A DNA stretch of 64,000 nt, from assembly GCA_003290165.1 (NCBI GenBank), contig QNQO01000226.1, positions 186,001 through 250,000 on the forward strand, in the 5' to 3' direction. Shown here in pieces: positions 57,020 through 64,000 of the stretch; positions within the stretch are counted from its first letter, which is position 1; every line of letters starts with the position of its first letter. A program made the position numbers and the translations under genes. The notes beneath the pieces are model-generated. The model saw only the letters and a list, made by a program, of their open reading frames with translations, did no database searches and was not told the origin of the DNA. The stretch is from Berberis thunbergii (lineage: Eukaryota; Streptophyta; Magnoliopsida; Ranunculales; Berberidaceae).

Positions 57020-60000
57020 GTTGTTGCTATGCTTCAAAAGTTTGAAAAGGAGATAGCCGATGTAGACGCCAAAATTGGTGAAGGTTGGCTCCTACTTGAC
57101 AGGTATATCATACATTAGTCGGGATACATGTTTTAGGACCATTTAAGTTTATTCATTTTTCAGCTCTGTTTTGAGCCATATCTCCAGTCTGGTGTAATGG
57201 CATCGTTGCCTTTTGACTTTTGACTTTCTAGATGTCACGCCCTGTTTTAATCCTAAAAATCCACGTAGGATTATCCATTTTTTCCAAAAGTCGGGACATG
57301 AATTTTCATTCACGAAAAATAACAGTTGGCATCCACGAGAAATAATAAATTTTACACAATTTACGAAATAGAGGGAAAAACACAACTGATCTAAAAGTCC
57401 ATCAAATGAAGGAAATTTTTAAAACTCGCAGAGCCAACGCTAACAAGTTCAACACTTTACGAATGTATCCCTCAACAAAATAATGAATAACTCCGAGTTC
57501 AAATTACAAGAATTAAACTAACACCTACGAATAGAAAGATCTAATCTTTCGAATACGCGCAATTCCCAACAATGCTCGTCACGTATGGTACGAAATGCTC
57601 TAAGTTTGCCCAAGATTACTGTATCCTGAAAATAAGCTAGTCGACTACATTCTTGAAGGAATGTACCCAAGAAGTCAAAGCCCACTTGGGTCAGCAATAA
57701 AGCTGGTGTGAAATCTCTTTATTTCCCCCAAAAATCAATAAAGGAAATTACAAGATATGACCAAAAATAGTACGAGAAAGAAATCAAAAACACACAGGTA
57801 GTTCCTCCACTAGGCATTCGTATCGTCATCTCAATTAGGTAAAATGCATTACTTACCCTGTAGGAGTCGACTATGGCAAGTCTAACCTGCATAAATATTA
57901 GTGGACTTGTCATCCTGCATAAAAAGGATTAGAAACAATGCAACGTCATTTATTCTTTTTATTTGAATTAGGTTCATCTTTTTAATGGATTGATACTTTA
58001 GACGATACCACATTCGCACCACCTCCGTGCCGAACATACATGCCCGTATGCCTCTCTCATATAAAGGAGGACTACTCCGTCATCCATGCCTAAGTGGGGA
58101 CATCACATACAGGCATGCATCGCGGATACCCCTAACTATATGAGTACCAAAAGCCACCCTTGGGCTATCAATACGCATAAACTCTCGTCACATTTTTGAC
58201 GGATAAATATCAAAGCCTATTTTAGGCATACCAATTCACCACATTTCCGCAAGACTAACCCGAAGGTTATTTTAGTTTCTCTAGTAAGAAATGGGTGCCC
58301 CAACTCCGCAAGATGACCCTCGGGTCATTTAGTTTCTCTAGTAAGAGAGGGGAAATAATAAACAAAAGAGATGTGGTAGTTCTAAGTGATACAAGCCCAA
58401 GTGTTTTATATTTTCAGAAATTCAGGTTTACTAATATCATTTATTTTCATAATTCAGAATTCTTTCACAATGACATTTTGTCATACCTGAATTGATTCAC
58501 AATCTATTCACCCACATTTTTTGGGAAAACATAGCATATTCAATAATCAGGCTCCATAACATCATGGCAATCAGGTCACTCCTTGATTCAAATATCCAAA
58601 TTTAGTTGGACACCACCCAAACCTTTTAAATAAACTACTGCACAAATATACACATGTTCCAATATATGACTCAAAATTACAAGTCAAAGAAACTAGATCC
58701 AAAATGATTTGTGAAAGCCTTTGTAAAGAAATAAAAATATAATATAAAAATGAAATCAAAATCTAATATATCAGTGTGATCATTAAGAGGACTTGAATCC
58801 TAACATAGTTAGTCAATAATGTTTTACACCTCAGATAGCTATAATGAATTAATTAGTAAAATATCTTTTGTCCTGCTAAAGAAACATAGCATTCAAAACA
58901 AAAGTCCATTCACTGTTTACAACTGTTTTTCATAATGTAGTGCTACACCATTATATAGGGGTACAAGTGAGAAGCATAACTGTTGAGGTTTTTATTATAT
59001 CCGAATATCAAACTGACGACATCATGACATATTATATCAATATGTAAATAGAGGGAGGGTACATAAAAGGCTGAAAAGAAAACAAACAATATACAAATAA
59101 GAGGAGGATAGGATTGTTCTATCATGATAAGAAAAAAAAAGTGTAGAAAATAAACTCTGTTTTGCATTTTCTGACACAAAAGGTAGCTTTCAAATCTTAT
59201 TTTGAAAGTAAAAATCAATATAAAACTAATTGTAGAGAAAAACAAGAAGACTCACTTTTAACAAATCGAGACTCACATTTCCCATCATTAACAAAAGAGA
59301 CTCACAAACCCCCCTTTCCCATCATTCACATCATACCCATCATACAAGAAAACCCATCCTATCATAAAGGAAAACCCATCCTATGCTCCAACACATCCAT
59401 GCTTAATCACATCATGGGCACAAAAGAAAACGAAAAATGAGGAAAGAAAATACCAGAGACTCACCTCTTTTTTTGCTTTTGTTTTTCTCCTTCTTCCTTT
59501 CTCCCTCTCTTCTTCTCCTTTTTTTTTTTTTTTTTTCGTTAACAGCGAGAGAAAAGAAAGAGGAAACTTAAACCCTATTTATTCATACTAAGACCAAATC
59601 CTTTTCCATTAGGGTTTTGCTCGAGGTTAGGGACACCCCCTCTTACTACTTGACGCCACCGCACATTTAATAAAATTAAAATTAAATAAATAAATAGTTA
59701 ATTAATTAAATAAAAATTATTATATGTTAAAGTAGGGTCGTTACACTAGACCTTTAAACTACAAAGATGATGCGCTTGGAAATACCAAAAATCCTTATTT
59801 ACAGCAATCTAGCTATGTTCCTAAGACTAAAGTTGTGGTATGTATCCCTTTGTGTTTAAACTTTAAATGCCTTTTCTTGCTGTTAATGTGGTTTTTGAAT
59901 GGAAGTTTGAAAGAATTGCAATCTACGAGAAATACTCTTCAATAAGGTTAATTGCTTGGTATTAGTATAACTAATTGGTAGGCACAAGCTTTAACTACTC

Positions 60001-60356
60001 GGTCAAAGCAGCGTTGTTTTGTTGCCTCTTTAATGTTTACATCCAAAATCACTGCTTCATTGAAGCGTAGTTGTTGTGTATTGCTATAGCTGGTTGCATT
60101 GCAAATGTGAATTTTACCTTTTAGGTTGCTTAAAATTGTAGAATGCAGTCTTGTAAAAACAAAGAAATTTGTTTTATGTTATAAACGTCATTTCTTTCTG
60201 CATGCTTACAGTTAATTTCATTGGTTACATAAAAAGGCAAAGGCATTTGAGTTTAAGAGGGCAGTTGAGAATATTAATGCCGGAAACTACATTGCGAAAC
60301 TTGGCGAGTCATCATCGAAAAAGCCCAAGAAATCCAAGTCTAGGCTGATTACTTAA
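57020..60356 (+). pseudogene. Captured C-terminal exons of an unidentified gene
   Basis: Three exons in consistent phase: 57020-57102 (VVAMLQKFEKEIADVDAKIG), 59750-59837 (RPLNYKDDALGNTKNPYLQQ, YVPKTKVV), 60237-60356 (AKAFEFKRAVENINAGNYIA, SSSKKPKKSKSRLIT, then TAA). Together they give a 96-residue C-terminus with a charged helix at the start and a lysine-rich tail, with no stops. A solo LTR sits exactly at the acceptor before the second exon. I do not recognise the family. The first exon can follow the pyrophosphatase exon 55831-55938 in frame, so a chimeric product is conceivable. Confidence 0.6.
57233..59745 (-). mobile_element. Solo LTR, 2513 bp
   Basis: The ends are TGTCACGCCCTG and GGTCGTTACA. 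The 5-bp TSD CTAGA lies at 57228-57232 and 59746-59750. No internal coding region is present, so it is an LTR left by recombination. On the minus strand an ATAAATAGGG box near 59575 is followed by a pyrimidine-rich leader, which suggests minus orientation. The TGT(C/A)ACG(C/A)CC ends resemble large-LTR chromoviruses of the Tekay/Del type; that assignment is tentative. Confidence 0.85.
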
Positions 60357-60724
60357 AAGATAATTTTAGCATGATAAAGCTTTTACATGGATCTACAGGT
60401 TGCCAATTCGTTCAGAGTCCTTCACGGCTGATCTTCAGCTTTGTCATCTTGTCCAATCTTTGTTTGGTTAGGATGTGTGGAGGATTGTGGCTCCTTTTAT
60501 GTAATGTTCAATGATACGGTTTTTTGGTGTTTGGATCAGTGCAGTGGTGTATTAGAGATTTTGTGACTCGATGTAATACATTATCTTATTAATTATATTA
60601 CTTTGCCTCCATTTATATGGAAATGTTTATGTTTGGCACATTTAGATTTTTATTTTCTAGAAATAAATTTATAAGATTTTATAAAAAGTCATTTGATAGC
60701 AAGAAAAATAAATAAATAAATAAA
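60357..60724 (+). other. 3' flank of the captured C-terminal exons
   Basis: AT-rich DNA after the stop codon, probably the captured gene's 3' UTR. No clear gene. Confidence 0.4.
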
Positions 60725-61010
60725 AATCGTCAACTTACAATAGCGTTTTTAAAACGCTATAATAGACTTACTATAGCGTTTCAGAAACGCTATAAATACT
60801 ATAAATAGTCAACTTACAATAGCGTTTTTAAACGCTATAATAGACTTACTATAGCGTTTTAGAAACGCTATAGCAACATTATTTATAGCGTTTCTGAAAC
60901 GCTATAGTAGTCAATAATAGACCTTGTATCTATTATAGCTCCAGCAAACATAGCGTTTGCTAAAGCGCTATGGTAGCCTACCATAGCATTTTTGAAACGC
61001 TATTAATGAC
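60725..61010. repeat. Subterminal palindromic repeats, right end of CACTA 1
   Basis: Repeated ATAGCGTTTTTAAAACGCTAT-like palindromes (at about 60739, 60771, 60818, 60849, 60879 and further halves to 61005). They use the same motif as in CACTA 2, supporting one family. Confidence 0.85.
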
Positions 61011-61026
61011 CATGTTTCTTGTAGTG

Positions 61027-61261
61027 TAGACTAGATGTTTAAGTTAGACTAGAGTATTTACAAAAGTAGACTTCCAAGTCAGACAACACTTATTACAAGT
61101 GAGGAAGACAAAACAACAAGAGACATACAAGTAAAGAAAATAAAATATTTATTGATAATTAAATCGATTACATCAGGAGAGGAGATTATAAAAGGAACAG
61201 TTGGGGGGAGAAGAAGCTTTATCAACATTAATAGAATCAACTAGATTAGACGAAGCTTTGT
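61027..61261 (+). repeat. Tat element B resumes: end of the hairpin-repeat array
   Basis: After the TSD copy TAG the sequence reads ACTAGATGTTTAAGTTAGAC and CAAGTCAGACAACACTTATT, diverged units of the array broken at 29898. The rest up to 61261 is a non-coding spacer next to the antisense frame. Confidence 0.7.
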
Positions 61262-63814
61262 CTATGTTGGAGGGATCAACCGAAAGAGAAGAAGGCTTGT
61301 CTTCATCAACATGGTCACTCGGAGAAGGTGGAACAAGATCTTCGCCGTCCTTAGAAGGATTGGAAACATTTTATAAAATGTTGTCCGATATCGCACGATA
61401 CTTGGACATGTCCCAGCCCTTCTCTGTTTATAGTCAAGGAGTTCAATTCTACAAGCAACAACTCTAATGAACTCTACTACATCTGCGTTAGACATAGACT
61501 ACTTAGCAAGTACAACCATTTCTTTTTGGTCCGAACAAGCTCTTCTTCAACTCCAAAGAGCTTCTGAGATTCTTGCTCCTTAACGCCTATCTCCACAACA
61601 AGTTGTACCTTAACAGAAGCGAGCTCCACAGTAAGTTGCTCCATTTGCTTCTCAGCGGTCTCACGGAGAGCGAACTGAGAATCAACAATGGTTAATGCTT
61701 GATCATGAGTTGCCTTCGCGGTGTATAACTCACCTTCAATGGAAAATAACTTCTCACACAGACGATCCATTTCATTCTTCGCAAATGCCACTCCAAAAGC
61801 ATATTGATCCCTGACCGCCTCAACTTCTCCAGATAAGCATACTCCTTCAACTTATCCACCTGAGCTAGGGCATCAGAAAGTTGCAACAGTTGCTCTGTGT
61901 ACCTCTTTTCCAAGGCATACACATATTCACAGACAACCCGTTAATCGGACCCCATCATCCCAGCATAAGTGAAATGGGACATCCCCTGCTTAGAGCAAAG
62001 AAATAAGTTTAAAAAAAATCAGGTGATACTTTACCTCCATTATTTTCTTCACACCATTGTCAAAGTGTTCCCATCAGCACGAATAAGCGTGGGGACTCTA
62101 TTCATCAACCTTTTATGCCATGAGTTGATGTGATTACGCACTCTCCTGCAAGTCAATTTATAATTTTGAGTACAAAGAGAACTCACCATCCGTATTGATA
62201 CGATTATCCCCATAAATGGGCTCCTTTCAGCTGACTTGTGGGTGGAGCACAGAGATGTCAGGGATGACTTAGGCTCCACCCTTGGTCGCCCGTTTAACAA
62301 CTAGAATACTAGTAATGACAAACACACCGCCCTTCCCTTTCTTGTCCGGAACGAAATGATAAGACACTGGACGGAAAGAAAAAAAATCAGACAGCTCATT
62401 CAAACTTGGATCAACAGCAACAAGAGGAGGCTTGGAGCTCTGACCCGATCATCAACAACCTCATCAAAAGCATGATCATGTTCGAAGGCTTCCAAAGACA
62501 ACTCCATAGTCGGATCTGGTGACTTCTTCAGAGCAGGTTATGTCATCTTATTCGAAATGACATGAGCTTCCTCGTCTGAAACCTTGTTGAAGTCCGTCAT
62601 GCCTGCATTAGCAAGGAGGTTCTTATCGTATTTACTCAGTAGAGCACGAGGATGAGAAAATTTCACCTGACTCTTCCTTAGCTTGCTCCAGTTCCTCATC
62701 TTCCTGACCAGCAAGGTGAGAGTCATCCTCGTGACTCTTCCTAGAAAAAGCAAGAGGAAGACCAGTCAGAAAACCACTCATCGCAGAGACATCTCCAGCA
62801 GCATAACTAGAACCAACAAGCCTCTTCCGTTTTGAAGGCCGGCCAGAATCTACCAAACGCTCATCACCTTCCTTTTGGAAGGACTAACGGGTCTTGGAGC
62901 CTTTTTCTTCTTCGTGGTAGGACCAACACCACCAATACTAACATGAATCATCTTATCCGTGGTCAGGCTAGCATCACCAATGTTAATAGGAGTCCTCTTT
63001 GTCGTGGTCAGACCAACATCACCAACGCTAATAGGAGGACTATTCACCCTTGTAGTCAGCTCTGCACCCTAACCACCAAAGCTACCATCACAAATGCCAC
63101 CAAGAGGAGCAATTTGAGCAACAATGACACTAGAGTCACATTCATAAACGACCAACGCCCACTTCTGAGCACTAAGATCGTAGAGGCCACTCTGTTCAAT
63201 GACATTGGAAAGGAACCAATTTCTTGTGTCTTCTCTCTAAACGACCTCAAAATAGGAAAGGAACCAATTTCTTGGGGGTCATAAACGACCTCAAAAAGGT
63301 TTGCAATCAAGGCTGAAATCCTAGATTCCATAGAAGCATAGAACCAGGTCCTCTGCCATAATCGGAAGTCATCCTTCGGCGTGCCCAAACAAGCAAGCAA
63401 AAATAGATAGTAGACAATGTTCTTGTTGAACTCTAGCGTCACCAAAAAATGCAACACATTCTCGTTTAGGCAAATCCCAGCCCGCAGACCTTTCACCTAA
63501 GTTCCAACCAAAACCCTTTAGCCGTTAGAACCCAGTTGGGCAGGAAAAATGCTGATAAGATCCAAATAAGCTCAAATAATCTTCGAAACTATGAAACAAA
63601 AACCAGATCTAAACATTCTAGGGTACATAGTTGTGTAACCAGCCTTTGGCTTGATAGGGCTATCACCATCTCTTGGCAATACGATATCCAAATCAGATGG
63701 AATGGAATACATCAGATGGAGTTCATCCAAAGGTGGCTTGGGTTGCTTGCATAGAGTAAAAGAAGGCTACACAGTGGGCCAAATGATCCCACTCAAAGAT
63801 ATCTTGAGAGCCAT
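61262..63814 (-). pseudogene. Antisense reading frame of the Tat element (gypsy-type transposon domain with coiled coil), broken
   Basis: Minus-strand coding character runs in several frames from an ATG at about 63814: DELHLMYSIPSDLDIVLPRD (about 63700), GYTTMYPRMFRSGF (about 63620), GICLNENVLHFLVTLEFNKN (about 63450), then a Lys/Ser-rich middle (61-73 residue segments at 62538-63047) and a glutamate-rich coiled coil (about 61477-61922: EMDRLCEKLFSIEGELYTAK, KQMEQLTVELASVKVQL). This layout matches the plant family annotated as putative gypsy-type transposon protein, which Tat-clade elements carry antisense between integrase and the 3' LTR. Stops and frameshifts (one within the first 15 codons) inactivate it. 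Its role in the family is unknown. Confidence 0.65.
62885..63055 (-). repeat. Threefold 60-bp repeat inside the antisense frame
   Basis: About three units of roughly 60 bp, each with GTGGTCAG(G/A)C...(G/C)ACCAA-like blocks, giving a repeated 19-20 residue motif (VGDVGLTTTKR, IGDASLTTDKM, IGGVGPTTKKK). A separate short duplication (GGAAAGGAACCAATTTCTTG twice) lies at about 63207 and 63257. Confidence 0.65.
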
Positions 63815-64000
63815 GGCAAAGAGCTTGATAGCTTAGAAAGCAAGAAGAAGAACAACAACAAACAAGCTCTGAAAATGGAAGATAGCGAAAAGAAGATAAC
63901 ACAACTTTCCAACACCCTTTTATAGGGTTAGAAAACGAAAAGACAACCAATGAGAGATCGTGCTGGAAATGATGGTTGCACAAGACCCTAAAATCACGTC
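63815..64000. other. Upstream flank of the antisense frame
   Basis: No coding signal recognised; on the minus strand this would be leader or promoter DNA for the antisense frame. The window ends inside the element. Confidence 0.4.

Larger units (their letters stand above)
29899..61026 (+). mobile_element. CACTA element 1, 31.1 kb with nested insertions, carries captured gene fragments
   Basis: The left end is CACTACAACACAAATGGTCA and the right end is TGACCATGTTTCTTGTAGTG; reversed, the right end reads CACTACAAGAAACATGGTCA, giving a terminal inverted repeat of about 28 bp. The TSD is TAG on both sides (29896-29898 and 61027-61029). The flanking tandem repeat is restored when the element is removed. 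Without the Athila element and the solo LTR it would be about 9.8 kb. The cargo is exon fragments of nicalin, an ankyrin-repeat gene, inorganic pyrophosphatase and an unidentified gene, all on the plus strand. No transposase is visible, so it depends on a relative elsewhere. Confidence 0.9.

Noticed and set aside
57020..57102. LETM1-type calcium/proton exchanger exon (DVDAKIG...LLD resembles it)
   Set aside because: The following in-phase exons (PLNYKDDALGNTKNPYLQ and onward) do not continue as LETM1, so the resemblance is short and probably misleading.
29899..61026. CACTA transposase genes (TnpA/TnpD type)
   Set aside because: I looked in both CACTA elements on both strands and recognised no transposase block; all coding matches are host-gene or retrotransposon derived.

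Overview
This is a 64 kb piece of a flowering-plant nuclear genome, most likely a eudicot. The evidence is an AT-rich background, a spliced leucine-rich-repeat receptor-like kinase gene, and plant-type Ty1-copia, Tat and Athila retrotransposons, CACTA and hAT transposons. I see only one host gene in its own place. Everything else is transposable element, gene fragments carried by transposable elements, or intergenic DNA. All protein identities come from motif recognition by eye; no database search was possible.

Layout. (1) 1018-5613: a decayed, gag-less Ty1-copia element on the minus strand. (2) 8032-12579: a better preserved Ty1-copia element on the minus strand with a perfect 5-bp target-site duplication (TSD). 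(3) 12585-15957: intergenic DNA with a short retroposon and a TIR-transposon relic. (4) 15958-18250: an LTR plus gag of a Tat-like Ty3-gypsy element. (5) 18529-20995: the LRR receptor-like kinase gene, two exons, with an apparent 1-nt frameshift in the kinase domain. (6) 21304-29898, resuming at 61027-64000: a second Tat-like element with gag, protease, RT, two RNase H regions, integrase, a tandem hairpin-repeat array and an antisense reading frame. Its LTR and its gag each hold an inserted DNA transposon.

The most notable part is a four-level nest with exact TSDs at three levels. The Tat element (6) was hit inside its tandem array by a CACTA transposon, 29899-61026 (TSD TAG). That CACTA was hit by an Athila-type retrotransposon, 36384-55168 (TSD GTACT), and separately by a solo LTR, 57233-59745 (TSD CTAGA). 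The Athila element was hit inside its reverse transcriptase by a second CACTA, 42901-50450 (TSD AAC). The two CACTA elements share terminal inverted repeats, subterminal palindromic repeats and a roughly 0.5-0.65 kb leader that ends in the same splice donor, but their cargo differs. Neither shows a transposase. They carry exon fragments of host genes, usually with introns: nicalin, an ankyrin-repeat gene, soluble inorganic pyrophosphatase and an unidentified gene in the outer one; DNA primase small subunit and mitochondrial Hsp70 in the inner one. They look like two members of a gene-capturing (Pack-CACTA) family in which one shared promoter and first exon could drive different captured exons. 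In the outer element the pyrophosphatase exons and the C-terminal exons of the unidentified gene are in compatible phase and would give an uninterrupted chimeric reading frame.
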